From assembly GCA_963815965.1 (NCBI GenBank), contig CAWFIT010000001.1, forward strand, positions 372,001 to 436,000: a DNA stretch of 64,000 bases, in the 5' to 3' direction. The notes under the pieces were generated by a model that was not told the origin of the DNA, made no database searches, and saw only the letters and a list, made by a program, of their open reading frames with translations. The stretch is from DASVFB01 sp963815965. GTDB lineage: Bacteria > Actinomycetota > Thermoleophilia > Gaiellales > Gaiellaceae. Each line of letters starts with the position of its first letter. Position 1 is the first letter of the stretch. Of the stretch, positions 23,417 through 32,612 are shown piece after piece. The position numbers and the translations under genes were made by a program.

Positions 23417-25222
23417 ATGAGCCGGTTCGAGGACAGGCTGCGCGCCGGACCGCCGATCGTCGCCGACGGCGGCATGGGAGCGCTCATCTCGTCGGCGGTG
23501 CCGCGCCTGCGTTGTCCGGAGGAAGCGAATCTTCGCGCGCCCGACAGCGTCGTGTCGGTGCACGTCGGGTACATCCGCGCCGGCGCGGAGCTGATCGAGA
23601 CGAATACCTTCGGCGCGAACAGACCGAAGCTCGCGGCGAGCTTCCTCGAGGACGACTTCGAGAGGATCAACTCCGCCGGCGTGCGCCTCGCCCGCGAAGC
23701 GCGCGAGATCACGGGCGGCGATGTGTTCATCGCCGGCTCGATCGGACCGCTCGGTGACGTCGAGCTGCGGCCGGAGACGCGAGCCGAGCTCTTCACCGAG
23801 CAGGCCACGATCCTCGAGGGCCGCGGTGCCGACCTGTTCATGATCGAGACGTTCTACGACATAGACGAGCTCGAAACTGCGATCGAGGCCGTCCGCGGCG
23901 TATCGCGCCTGCCGATCGTCGCGCTGATGACATTCGACGAGGAAGCGCAGACCCTGGGCGGCGTGACGGCGCGGAACGCGGGGAAACGACTCGCCGATGT
24001 AGGCGTCGCCGCCATCGGCGCCAATCACGGCGCGGGTCCCGCGAGCGCGCTCGCCGCGCTCCAGGACATGCAGCGCGACGGGCTAGTCCTCGCGGCGCTG
24101 CCGAACGTCGGTCTCGCGAGCTTGGCCGGGCACCGCATCGTTTATCCGCACGCGACGCCGGAGTACTTCGCGGAGTTCGCGGCGCAGGCCCGAAGCCTCG
24201 GCGCCGGTGTCATCGGCGGCTGCTGCGGAACCACGCCCGCCGAGATCGCCGCGATCCGTGGCGCGATCGACGCAAACCGTCCGCCCTCGCTCCCACTCGC
24301 AGCGGACGAGCGGCGCCTGACGATCGTCCACGGCGACGAACAGCACGAAACCGAGTTGCAGCAGCTGTTCCGCGCGAAGGAGTTCGTCGTTTCGATCCAA
24401 CTCGACCCACCCCTCGGCGGGGACAACCGCGCGCTGCTCGAAGCGGCGCGAGCGATTCGTGAGTCTGGCAAGGCGCACATCGTCGACATCAACGACAATC
24501 CCCGCGCGCGGGCGCGCATGAGCGGCTTGATGGCGTCGGTCGCAATCGAGCGCTTTGCGGGGATCGAGACTGTTCCGCACCTGACGCCGCGCGACTCGAC
24601 GATCACGGGCCTCGAGTCGCAGCTGCTCGGCGCGCACGCAGAGGGCGTACGCAACATCCTCGCGGTCACCGGCGACCCACCCGAAGAAGCCGACTACCCA
24701 GGTGCGCGCGGTGTCTACGAGGTGGACGCGATCGGGCTCACCGACCTCCTTGCGCGCCTGAACCGCGGCGAGGACTTCCGCGGCCGCACGATCGACGCGC
24801 CGACGCAGTTCCACATCGGCGTCGCGGTCAATCCGACCGCGGACGACCTCGAGGTCGAGCTCGACCGCTTCAGGCGGAAGCTCGACGCAGGCGCAAAGTT
24901 CGCGATGACGCAGGTCCTGTTCGACATCGCTTACCTCGATACGTTTCTCGAGCGGCTCGGCGGCGAGTCACCGATACCGATCCTCGTCGGCGTGTGGGCG
25001 CTGCCGAGCCTGCAGCTCGCGCAACGCATCCACAACGAGGTGCCCGGAATCGTCGTACCCGAACAGGTGCAGAACGCGTTGCGCGACGCGGGTGCAGACG
25101 CGGCGACGGTCGGCAAGGAAGTCGCGCGCGGCGTGATCGAAGGCGCTCGTCAACGCGTGGAGGGCATCTACGTCGTGGCGCCGTTCCGCTCGCCTGAGCG
25201 GGCGCTCGAGCTTTTCGACTAA
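23417..25222 (+). CDS. Bifunctional homocysteine S-methyltransferase / methylenetetrahydrofolate reductase
   Basis: 601 residues from ATG 23417. The N-terminal half (about 1-290) is a homocysteine S-methyltransferase barrel with ADGGMGALI, ELIETNTFGANRPKL and the zinc Cys pair in VIGGCCGTTPAEIAAI. The C-terminal half (about 310-600) is a MetF-type FAD barrel (HIVDINDNPRARARMSG, NILAVTGDPP, KFAMTQVLFDIAY). This fused arrangement is like Bacillus YitJ: one protein makes methyl-THF and passes methyl groups to homocysteine for methionine synthesis. Convergent with, and overlapping by 4 bp, the MarP-like gene. Confidence 0.92.
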   Translation: MSRFEDRLRAGPPIVADGGMGALISSAVPRLRCPEEANLRAPDSVVSVHVGYIRAGAELIETNTFGANRPKLAASFLEDDFERINSAGVRLAREAREITGGDVFIAGSIGPLGDVELRPETRAELFTEQATILEGRGADLFMIETFYDIDELETAIEAVRGVSRLPIVALMTFDEEAQTLGGVTARNAGKRLADVGVAAIGANHGAGPASALAALQDMQRDGLVLAALPNVGLASLAGHRIVYPHATPEYFAEFAAQARSLGAGVIGGCCGTTPAEIAAIRGAIDANRPPSLPLAADERRLTIVHGDEQHETELQQLFRAKEFVVSIQLDPPLGGDNRALLEAARAIRESGKAHIVDINDNPRARARMSGLMASVAIERFAGIETVPHLTPRDSTITGLESQLLGAHAEGVRNILAVTGDPPEEADYPGARGVYEVDAIGLTDLLARLNRGEDFRGRTIDAPTQFHIGVAVNPTADDLEVELDRFRRKLDAGAKFAMTQVLFDIAYLDTFLERLGGESPIPILVGVWALPSLQLAQRIHNEVPGIVVPEQVQNALRDAGADAATVGKEVARGVIEGARQRVEGIYVVAPFRSPERALELFD

Positions 25223-26359
25223 GGCGCGCAGTTGCCGGTCGAGACGGCGTTGCGGTGCACACGAGGGAGCAGCTTCTGCACGATGTCGCTGGGAATCCCG
25301 AAGCCGCCCTTGCTCCCGAGTCGCGCCGCGAAGACGGTTGTCATCACTGCGCCCGAAGCATCGACCGCCGGGCCTCCGGAGTCGCCGTGCCGAACGTCGC
25401 CGCGCAAGCTCGTGATCGTTCGCGCGACGGGTCCGTGCCCGTACGCATCCTCGCTCAGGACGACCGTCGTCGTGCCGAGCCGTCCAGGAACCGCCTTGAG
25501 CGGACCGTTCTCGGGATAGCCGAGGATCGCAACAGGTTCTCCCGCCGACGGTTTCCGCAGCGGGAGCGGTGACAGCGCGGAGCTTCGGCACTCGCAGCAA
25601 GGCGATGTCGTTCTTTTCGTCGAAGAGGACGACGGTCGCCGCCAGCCCGCGCGTCGAGTGACGCCGCTCGACGACGGTGTCGTCCTCGCCGGCGACGACA
25701 TGCGCCGCGGTGACGACCAGTGACGGCTTGACCACCCAGCCGCTGCCGGAGATACGGAGGCCGCACGCGGTGCCAAGCACACGTACGACGCTTGGCGCAG
25801 CGCGGCGAACTCCCGGCGCGTGCAGCAACGCCGGATCGGGCGGAGCCACACGGGTCAGAGGCCCCGCGATGCTCGGGAAGGGATCGACGCGGGCGAGGAC
25901 TCGCAGCAGGTTCGAAGGCGGCACCGCGTCGTAGAGCCGCTGCAGGACGAGCGATTTCTGCGCGGCGTGACGGAGCTGCTCCTGACCCGGGATCAAGAGC
26001 GCCGACGCGCCGACCACCCAAACGAGAGCGAGCCCCGACAGAGCGCCGAGCAAGAGCCCGCCGATCGAGTCGAGCGCGCGCAACGGCGGGATCACCAGCA
26101 CGCCACGCACGGTCCTCCCGGCGAGCGCGCCCAGCGTCTCGAACAGAAGCGCGCCGAACGCAGCGCCGGCCAGCGCGGCGAGCGGCGTATACGCGGAGCT
26201 CGAACCACCGGTCAAGAGCTGCGGTGCGAGTCGCGAGCCGACGATCGCGCCGACGACGATGCCGACCAGGGACAGCGCGCTTCCGATCAGTCCTTTCCTC
26301 AGACCCAGCAGCGCGGTGAATGCGACGAAGGCGAGCGCGAGCCAGTCGACCTTGGTCAC
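25219..26359 (-). CDS. MarP-like membrane serine protease: CvpA domain plus trypsin domain (one frameshift)
   Basis: From ATG 26359: four hydrophobic helices of a CvpA (colicin V production) domain (VDWLALAFVAFTALLGLRKG) to about residue 160, then a periplasmic trypsin-like domain. His lies in VVTAAHVVAGE, Asp in KNDIALLRVP, Ser in RHGDSGGPAVD, the last in a second frame. The break is at about 25570-25585 (+1; 1141 nt). The layout equals Mycobacterium MarP (Rv3671c), which protects against acid and oxidative stress by processing wall hydrolases. The Cys pair typical of MarP may be present in part. Confidence 0.87.
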
Positions 26360-26395
26360 CGGCGCAGGCTATCGGCCGCCTCGGAGCGCCCCGGC

Positions 26396-26401
26396 TACAA
26401 T
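26396..26401 (+). promoter_or_regulatory. -10 element of the tRNA-Asp gene
   Basis: TACAAT, 13 nt before the mature tRNA 5' end. Confidence 0.45.
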
Positions 26402-26414
26402 GGCCGCCGCGCCT

Positions 26415-26509
<95 letters not shown>

Positions 26510-26879
26510 TATTCTTTTTGTTCGGCGGAGTTCCGTCGCAAGGCTTCCGCGGTTCTCTTGGAGCACTTTTTGGAGCATTGACGACGGAGCGTTGGCCGAG
26601 CCAGCCTGAGATGTAGGAACAGGGTCGCCCGAGCTTCCCCGGTGTGGCCTGCGCTTTCGGTCATCGGCGACCGCCCCAGTGAGGCCCCGACGCGCCCGCC
26701 GCGCTCGCCAGGTGGGGAGCTTGGGCCAGCCTGCGGGCCTCGTGCCCACGTGTGGGCACACAACGGCGCACGGGCGGGGAGTCGGTGGCGGTGAACCCGC
26801 GTATTGCAATACGCAGCCGTCCTCATCGCCTCAACCGTGCGCGAGCGCATATACACACCGACCGATTCGTTGATGTCAC
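26510..26879. other. Gap at the left end of the island with possible integrase 3' remnant
   Basis: No gene supported. On the minus strand the segment next to the repeat (26510-26580) would encode CSKKCSKR-like residues, similar to the extreme C-terminus of tRNA-targeting actinobacterial integrases; a related segment follows the right repeat. The remainder shows no coding pattern. Confidence 0.4.
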
Positions 26880-27794
26880 CTATTCGTGCTTCAGGCGAAT
26901 CGTCTCGGTCAGCGCGTCGTACGCGAAGCTCGTGATCGTCCCGGCATCGAGAAGCCCGACCGCCTCATCGATGACTGTGAGAGGAACGGAGAACCACTCA
27001 TCAGCAGTAGTGACTGTTCCCCCGCCTCGTTCGTAGGTCACGTCTAGCCGTGCTGCGGCGAAGAAGTGATGGAGCGCTGCTTCGAGACCGCTTGCAATCG
27101 ATGCTGGAACCTCGTATTCCGCGATGACCTCGACGGGCGCGTTCAAGTATGTCTTCTCGTCCTTGGCGCTCTGTATCCGGTTCCGAGTTGTCGTCGTCGT
27201 GTACCCGATCTTGTGGAGATTTGGGACGCTCGTGACCTGAGGATCGGTGCTGAGTGATCGGAGCACGTAGATGATTCCCATTGGAGTCCCCACTTCGAGT
27301 CCCATTCGAGCGAGCGTGACGGACTCGGGTTCCGTGACTCGTCGTCCGTCGTCGTAGAGCGACCGTGCGAGCGATTGGAGGAGGAGGTTGGATTCTGTGG
27401 CGTTCTCGAAGATGCACCTGAGCCGGGCGACTCTTCTCCCACGCACCTTGGTTTCTTCGCCGATCTCGGCTACGTAAGCGAGGACGCCGCGAACGACGTA
27501 GAACGACTCGGCTGAAATCTGTGATTCGTTTCGGAACTCGATCAGCTTTCGAGTGCCTGCCTTGAGATCGGCGTGGCATTCCTTGAAGAGTGGTTCGAAG
27601 TTCTCGAAGTCGAGGCATGGATGGCGCTCGGCGACCTCGTTGGGGCTTGTCCTTTCAGCCGGAACGTGCTTGAGGGTGAAGATCTCAACGGGCTGAGGTT
27701 CGAGGACGCCTAGATGGTCGGACGCGAAAATCTCGTCGAGGCTTGCTGGCGGCTCGGGTTCAACCGGTCCCGAACTGGTCGAAGGGCGACGAGT
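26880..27794 (-). pseudogene. GIY-YIG/T5orf172-domain protein without a start codon
   Basis: The C-terminal 190 residues hold a T5orf172 (Mug113-like, GIY-YIG superfamily) domain: GIIYVLRSLSTD, NLHKIGYTTTTTRNRIQSA, EYEVPASIASGLEAALHHFF. The same frame is open upstream to TGA 27795-27797 and is clearly coding (EIFASDHLGVLEPQPVEIFT, FEPLFKECHADLKAGTRKLI), but has no usual start before GTG 27446. So the 5' end has been removed, and the junction falls where a plus-strand gene fragment begins. Full-length relatives are about 400 residues and occur in phages and islands. A shorter product from GTG 27446 could still be made. Confidence 0.7.
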
Positions 27795-27796
27795 TC

Positions 27797-27901
27797 ATGA
27801 CCGGCGACGGTCGGCGCTTCCGCATCATCGGGATAGTCCCCTTCGACGACGACGTCGGCGCGTTCAACGCGTTGTGGAGGGTGGAGTCCGTCTCCGACTG
27901 A
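27797..27901 (+). pseudogene. C-terminal remnant of a small hypothetical gene
   Basis: ATG 27797 to TGA 27901. Upstream codons in frame (PNWSKGDEF) also look coding back to about 27765, where they collide head-on with the truncated GIY-YIG gene. MTGDGRRFRIIGIVP resembles the GDELRDGASRYRVERV part of the 29128 protein. Confidence 0.45.
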
Positions 27902-28048
27902 CCGGCTCAGGTGAGAGGACGGAGCTTGTGCTGCGCTGTCACTAAGTAGCGATCCGTACTAAGTACGGACTGGGAATCCGCGGTTCGGCTGACGTAGAAG
28001 ACGACGCGGTGCGCGAGTCTCAAGTTCGTCTAGATAAGGAGGCTCCCG

Positions 28049-28294
28049 ATGATCCGCAACATGGGATCGTTTGATCGTGGTGTCCGAGCCTTCGTCGTAG
28101 CTCCGGTCGCGATCGTGCTGGCGTTCCTTGTCGGTGCGAGCACGCTGGCCGGAGTGATTCTGTTCGTTCTCGCAGGGATCATGTTGGCCACATCGGCCAC
28201 AGGGTTCTGCCCGAACTACGTCTGGCTCGGCATTACGACTCATCCGCGCGGCGTGCACCGCGTCGGCCATCACATTCGCCACGGCCACGCGTAA
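28049..28294 (+). CDS. DUF2892-type small membrane protein
   Basis: 81 residues, two membrane helices. MIRNMGSFDRGVRAFVVAP and SATGFCPNYVWLGI match the DUF2892/YgaP-transmembrane family. A strong ribosome site (TAAGGAGG) lies 7 bp before the ATG. The next gene follows 42 bp later on the same strand and probably shares its transcript. Confidence 0.85.
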   Translation: MIRNMGSFDRGVRAFVVAPVAIVLAFLVGASTLAGVILFVLAGIMLATSATGFCPNYVWLGITTHPRGVHRVGHHIRHGHA

Positions 28295-28336
28295 TCGAAT
28301 GCCGTGGGCGCGATGAGGTTAAGGAGGCGATCGAAG

Positions 28337-28666
28337 ATGCGACGGATAGTTGTTAGCGCTGCGGTTATCGGCGGCGTCGTGGTGGCTGTTCGCGTGCTCG
28401 CACCGAAGCTGCACACGCGGATGCTGGCCGCGTGCGAGGGGATGTTCGAACAGATGCCGGAGGATTTCCCGCCGAAGCGGATGATGGGCGGCATCGAGGA
28501 GATCCGCGCGAACACGACGCGGATACTCGAACTCCTTGAAGAGCGCACGCAAGTGGAGGAGACCAAGCCGCAGGCAGAGCCTCCACCTTTAGACGGAAAC
28601 GCGAGCGGCGCATCGCGCCCTCCCGCTCCAGCTCGTAGCGCCAGTAGTCGCGGTTCTTCGTCTTGA
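28337..28666 (+). CDS. Hypothetical protein with N-terminal helix, partner of the DUF2892 gene
   Basis: 109 residues from ATG 28337 (AAGGAGG 9 bp upstream). An N-terminal hydrophobic segment (VVSAAVIGGVVVAVRVL) is followed by MLAACEGMFEQMPEDFPPKR and EIRANTTRILELLEERT, probably helical, then a Pro/Ser-rich tail. Similar proteins occur beside DUF2892 genes in actinobacteria. Function unknown. Confidence 0.75.
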   Translation: MRRIVVSAAVIGGVVVAVRVLAPKLHTRMLAACEGMFEQMPEDFPPKRMMGGIEEIRANTTRILELLEERTQVEETKPQAEPPPLDGNASGASRPPAPARSASSRGSSS

Positions 28667-28816
28667 TCCAGCGGCGCCCGTTCGGCGGATAACCACCGGA
28701 GCGGCGATTTGCTCTTGCTCTCGCCCCGCGGTATGTGGGTTTTCCTGGATGGCGAACCGGCGGCGCGGTGTCATCCTGAACGTGCATCTCGGGGCGTAGC
28801 GAAAAAGGAGTAGTTA

Positions 28817-29011
28817 GTGAGCCGCTTCACAAGAAGTCTCTGGCGCATCATTCGACGCAGGCCGATGACGGACGCTGAAAAGGGCGATGAGATGGCCGAC
28901 AAGGGTGACAGGAAGGAGATCGAAAGGTTGAATGCGGAATACACCGGCTCCTACGCCCACGGTCTCGGCCAAGCGATCGGAAACTTTCAGGATCGTTCCG
29001 GTCGTCGGTAG
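28817..29011 (+). CDS. Hypothetical 64-residue protein
   Basis: GTG 28817 with AAAAAGGAG 6-7 bp upstream. Basic N-terminus (SRFTRSLWRIIRRRP), then acidic/helical MTDAEKGDEMADKGDRKEIE and GSYAHGLGQAIGNFQD. No family recognised. An internal ATG (28865) is an alternative start. Confidence 0.6.
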   Translation: MSRFTRSLWRIIRRRPMTDAEKGDEMADKGDRKEIERLNAEYTGSYAHGLGQAIGNFQDRSGRR

Positions 29012-29127
29012 GCGCGGGCTGCGCGCCGCGCCGCTCTGCCGGAGACGCGCATGGTTATGCGGGTAACGCCGCGCGATCCGAAAACTTAGGGTTCTCTTGC
29101 CGTCCGACCCCGGAGAGGAGAGTCTCG

Positions 29128-29334
29128 ATGGGAGCCGACTGGCGTGACTCGCAGATCAGATACCTCGTCCACTTCGACGACGGCGGAAGCGGCATGCGCT
29201 ACCGCGCCGAGCCGCTCGCGATCGGTGACGAGTTGCGCGACGGCGCAAGCCGCTATCGAGTCGAGCGCGTCGAGCCACCGCCCAACCCGAACGCGTTCGG
29301 GCACGCGTGGGTGGCACGGCTTGGTGGTTCGTGA
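29128..29334 (+). CDS. Hypothetical 68-residue protein, member of an island paralogue set
   Basis: ATG 29128 with GGAGAGGAG upstream. Contains RYLVHFDDGGSGMRYRAEPL and RYRVERVEPPPNPNAFGHAW. The C-terminal 25 residues recur at 30548-30624 in a broken copy, and a related fragment sits at 27797. Probably an OB/SH3-like small beta protein, unassigned. Confidence 0.65.
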   Translation: MGADWRDSQIRYLVHFDDGGSGMRYRAEPLAIGDELRDGASRYRVERVEPPPNPNAFGHAWVARLGGS

Positions 29335-29703
29335 CCCATCCGCGGGACATCGGCGGAGCCGCGGTGCGCGCGCTTCTGAGCGGTCCGCGCGCCGCGCACG
29401 ACGGTCGGCTACGTCAACTCACTTCGCGAACCGCCTGACGGGTACCCCCACAAGGCGCATCGCGAGCGTGGGACTCCCGATTCGGACGACCGCGCGGGGG
29501 GCCTGGTGAGGCGCTGCTAGAGGTCGCGTCCGCATCGGTCGCCTCGCACCCCTAGAAAGCGGTCACGATCTTGGGGCAGCGAGAGCGGTCCTACAGGACG
29601 TGCGGATGACCTTTGATGAGGAGAGTCATCGAGACCGGCGTTGCCATGATCGCTGGGGGTCCCCGCGAGGCGCGCAACGCGCTTGGGACTCCAAGGCAGG
29701 AGG
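29335..29703. other. 369-bp gap, nothing recognised
   Basis: Six-frame reading gives only Arg/Ser-rich shadows. No tRNA, repeat or clear hairpin seen. Confidence 0.5.
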
Positions 29704-29952
29704 CTACACGCCCACAGACGTGAGCGGCTCACGCGCGAACACGTCGGGCACGTGCTCGTACGCGAACGTGTGCGTAAAAGCGTCGTGAGCCTTCGCGGCA
29801 TCGCTGCCGCGGTAAACGGTGTGCGGCACCGAGCCAGTTGCCTGCAGCGTGATCTGGTGCCGGTTGTCGTTGCGCCCCAACTCCCAGACCACGACGCTGC
29901 CGCCGTTGCTGCCGGGGATGATGCGCGTGTCGATTTCGACGAGCGTGGTCAT
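29704..29952 (-). CDS. Hypothetical 82-residue protein
   Basis: ATG 29952 overlaps the stop of the upstream small gene (ATGA) and is preceded by a GAGGAGAG ribosome site. Begins MTTLVEIDTRIIPGSNGGSV and looks beta-rich, ending AYEHVPDVFAREPLTSVGV. No family recognised. Confidence 0.6.
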   Translation of the reverse strand: MTTLVEIDTRIIPGSNGGSVVVWELGRNDNRHQITLQATGSVPHTVYRGSDAAKAHDAFTHTFAYEHVPDVFAREPLTSVGV

Positions 29953-30113
29953 GTTCGTCTCTCCTCGTTCGCGGCGACGAGCGCCTCGATTACGACGCGC
30001 ACCTGACCGACGTACACGTACACGCCGTGCGTGAAGCCGTCGGCCTGTGCGAGCTTGTGCGCGGCGGCGTTGACCGTCGCGCCGTCACACGGGATGAGAG
30101 TCGCCGTGTGCAT
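29949..30113 (-). CDS. Hypothetical 54-residue protein
   Basis: The start is ATG 30113, chosen because GAGGAGG sits 7 bp upstream; the longer ORF lacks a site. Starts MHTATLIPCDGATVNAAAHK and ends VRVVIEALVAANEERRT. Coupled to the next gene by a 4-bp overlap. No family recognised. Confidence 0.6.
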   Translation of the reverse strand: MHTATLIPCDGATVNAAAHKLAQADGFTHGVYVYVGQVRVVIEALVAANEERRT

Positions 30114-30629
30114 GGGTGTTCCTCCTCGGGGTTGATGCAGATTCGGCGCTTCGGGAGTCGAACCCTCGACGCGCGCCGCGGTGAAGCCGGACACGTGCGC
30201 CGCCCACCTCGGGTCGCGCCGCTGATGCCCCGTTCACTCCGGGGCCACGAGCCATGCCCGTTCTGACTGGTTTCTCGCCGGGAGTACGCCTTGCCTTTGG
30301 CGATCCCAGTAACTGCCGCGACCCGAAAATCATCCTCGATCGCGTGAGACGAGCGTAGCCACACCCCGGTCGAAACGATGTGACCCATTTAGGTCCATTC
30401 CGCCGGGATTGACGCGATTCGTGTCGGGTGCCCGGTTGAGTGCGTCGAGCCGGTGAGCATGGCGGCATGGGTGCCATCGAGCAGCGCCCCATGGCGGCAG
30501 CAGTACGCGCTACCGAGAGGAGCCGCTCATCGTGGGCGTCGAGCCGGTGACGGCGGCAGCAGGTACCGAGTCGAGCGCGTCCAGCCGCCGCCGAACCCGA
30601 ACGCGTTCGGGCACGCATGGGTGACGCGA
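30114..30629. other. 516-bp non-coding stretch with tRNA-like scrap and a duplicated gene end
   Basis: At about 30140-30170 the minus strand reads GAGGGTTCGACTCCC followed by GCGCC, like a T arm and acceptor of a decayed tRNA, but the stem has two mismatches and no 5' half is seen. At 30548-30624 the plus strand repeats the 3' end of the 29128 gene (SRYRVERVQPPPNPNAFGHA). No intact gene. Confidence 0.45.
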
Positions 30630-30815
30630 CTCGCGCACGACATGTCGGCCCTGCTCGTCGATCGCGTACGCCCGGAGGATGAACCTCACGCGCTCGTCGT
30701 CGAGCTCGACCCTCTGGCCCTGCACGTCGCCGGGGCCGTGGCAGAGGTTGTCCTCGATCCAGGCGACGGCCAGTGGGCCGAGCGTGCGATCTGGGCGAAG
30801 CGCGAGCTGATTCAT
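30510..30815 (-). pseudogene. N-terminal fragment of a phage large terminase
   Basis: From ATG 30815 the first about 62 residues (TLGPLAVAWIEDNLCHGPGD, QRVELDDERVRFILRAYAID) match the N-terminus of actinophage large terminases, which package DNA with an ATPase and nuclease. Homology stops near 30630 at RHVVRES; the rest of the ORF is antisense to the duplicated small-gene end and is not terminase. The ATPase and nuclease parts are gone. Confidence 0.7.
30548..30624 (+). repeat. Broken copy of the 3' end of the 29128 gene
   Basis: Encodes RYRVERVQPPPNPNAFGHAW almost identical to 29260-29325, without a gene start or stop. Confidence 0.65.
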
Positions 30816-30912
30816 ACGGTGTTTCTCCGCATCGCCCTTACGAGGGTTCGCCGATGGCAGAGATCGTCACAAATCGGACAATGGCCTCTCTCCAACGAGA
30901 AGGCGGTGCAGC

Positions 30913-31389
30913 ATGGCAAGCGAACTCGTCCTCGCTCCGCGGCACGAGAACAAGAACCGGCGTTTCGCCCTTCATTTCTTCGAGATGCTGCTCGTGATGA
31001 TGCTCGGGATGTGCGTGCTCGGCGGCGCGTTCGGCGCGTTCCACCAGGTCGCCTTCGGCAGCGGTTTCGCCGCCGCTTGGCGCGATCACATCGGGCTTGC
31101 TGCCTTCGCGATGGCGTTCAACATGACCGTGCCGATGGTGCTCTGGATGCGCTACCGCGGCCACAGCTGGGAACGCGAAGGGGAAATGGCGCTGGCGATG
31201 AACCTGCCGCTGCTGCCGCTGCTCGTCCTCTACGGGTTCGGCGCGATCCCGGCAGGCGCCGTCCTCGTGTTGCAGATGATGCTGATGATCCCGGCGATGC
31301 TGGGCGCGATGTTCTACCGAAAAGAGGAGTACAGCGCCGCGCATGCGGCGCACCGACATCGCAGGCGCTGGCTGGCGCACGTCCACTAG
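30913..31389 (+). CDS. Four-helix membrane protein of unknown function
   Basis: 158 residues from ATG 30913 (GAGAAGG upstream). Begins ASELVLAPRHENKNRRFALH; hydrophobic helices at about 22-45, 60-80, 95-115 and 118-140, many Met and His. Similar proteins in actinobacteria are sometimes annotated as FliP-like, which the sequence does not support. It lies between, and opposite to, the two terminase pieces, overlapping the small terminase end by 4 bp. Confidence 0.75.
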   Translation: MASELVLAPRHENKNRRFALHFFEMLLVMMLGMCVLGGAFGAFHQVAFGSGFAAAWRDHIGLAAFAMAFNMTVPMVLWMRYRGHSWEREGEMALAMNLPLLPLLVLYGFGAIPAGAVLVLQMMLMIPAMLGAMFYRKEEYSAAHAAHRHRRRWLAHVH

Positions 31390-31802
31390 CCGGAAACTGC
31401 CCTCAGCCATCGGCCTTCCTGCTCGGCGACGGGCTTAGGCTCTGTGCCCGCGAGTTCGATCTCCCACTGCAGACGACGACGAGCCATCGGCGAGAGGCCG
31501 AAGCGATCCTCAAGCTGCCGAATCTCGGACAGCACCATCGCCGTCGCCTCCCCCTGCTCGAGCAACTCGTTCAGCCCGGCGAGACGAACGAGCGCAGGCA
31601 CGTCGGCCTCCAGTCAAACTCGCGCCATCGGCGAACGCCAGACCGTCGACCACCACGCCCGCGTCGCCTTCGAGTAGTGAGTCGCCCCCGGCAGCGTCGG
31701 CGTCTTACGCTTCGCGCCCGACTCCACAGGCAGCTTCACGGGCGCCGGAGCTCGGTTACGACGCCGACGCTGCGCTGCAGGCTTCGGAGGCGGGCCGCTC
31801 AC
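31386..31802 (-). pseudogene. P27-type phage small terminase with an in-frame stop
   Basis: From GTG 31802: an Arg-rich N-terminus (VSGPPPKPAAQRRRRNRAP), HYSKATRAWWSTVWRSPMA, then TGA at 31614-31616, and the same frame continues VPALVRLAGLNELLEQGEA and EIRQLEDRFGLSPMARRRLQ, the family's usual C-terminus. So this is a nonsense mutation, not an indel, which supports real decay of the element. Small terminases recognise phage DNA for packaging. Confidence 0.75.
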
Positions 31803-31919
31803 GCGACCAGCAGCACGGAACCCGTACCGCGCTTGACAACCGATTTGCGCGACGAGGCGTAATAGAGGCATGAGATCCCGTGAGAAACGCAGAGCCTGGG
31901 AATGTCAAGGAGGCGTCGG

Positions 31920-32222
31920 ATGCTCGTCATCGCTGCTTTATTCCTAGTGCTCCTTGGGGCATCCGTGCTCGGCCTGCGGACGGCTGACGGAGGTCGCTGG
32001 CCCTTTCTTGTCGCCTCCACGCTCTCCGGGGGTGCCCTTCTTGCCCTGGTCATGGCGACGGTGATCGCCTTGACCGCTGGAAGAGACACGTGGAACAGCT
32101 GGGTGAGCGGCTCCCCGTCTTCTGAGACAGTCACCCTTTGGGTGGTGCTGATCGTCGGGCCGGTTCTGCTTGCCACGTGCCTTGCGCTGCTCATTGTCGG
32201 CGCGGTCCTCCGCACCCGGTAG
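31920..32222 (+). CDS. Hypothetical small membrane protein
   Basis: 100 residues. ATG 31920 is preferred to ATG 31902 because AAGGAGG lies 6 bp before it. Three hydrophobic segments (LVIAALFLVLLGASVLGL; FLVASTLSGGALLALVMAT; LWVVLIVGPVLLATCLALL). No family recognised. Confidence 0.65.
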   Translation: MLVIAALFLVLLGASVLGLRTADGGRWPFLVASTLSGGALLALVMATVIALTAGRDTWNSWVSGSPSSETVTLWVVLIVGPVLLATCLALLIVGAVLRTR

Positions 32223-32313
32223 CGGCGTCGCTCCGGGCAAGCATCGTCAAGCGCCGTGCAGTACCAAACGCAGAAGACGGGACAGATCAGGTCGGGACTC
32301 GAAAGTCCATGAG

Positions 32314-32430
32314 TTGAAGGCCGACAACCGCTCCGTGTGCGGCAATTCGCGCCGGGAGCCGATGGACGACCTAGGCCCCGGAACGGTGACCTGCGAATCC
32401 TGCGCCCGCGACACCGGCCACGCCAGCTGA
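32314..32430 (+). CDS. Possible small zinc-ribbon-like peptide
   Basis: TTG 32314 to TGA 32430, 38 residues with CGNSRREPMDDL and TCESCARDTGH (Cys...Cys-x2-Cys). No ribosome site; could be a gene remnant. The remaining DNA up to the right repeat (32431-32612) has no gene; TTGGAGCA at about 32490 recalls the integrase-end sequences at the repeats. Confidence 0.3.
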   Translation: MKADNRSVCGNSRREPMDDLGPGTVTCESCARDTGHAS

Positions 32431-32612
32431 CTGCGACGCCGCGAAAGGCGGCTGGGGAGAGTCTCGCGGCCCGCTGCCGCGCCTTCTTGGAGCAGATTTG
32501 GAAACCACTAGCGGCGAACAACGGCAAACGAAACACACCGCAACCAGCCTGAAACCGCGTGTGGCAGCCGAAGAGTCAGCAACGGCGACTAACGGACACT
32601 CGCAGTGCAGAA

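Noticed and set aside
23258..24028. 256-codon minus-strand ORF over the MTHFR leader
   Set aside because: Mostly antisense to the methyltransferase domain; its end over the leader has no family features.
30453..31862. 469-codon plus-strand ORF
   Set aside because: Runs antisense over terminase remnants and out of frame over the membrane gene; composition is Arg-rich noise.
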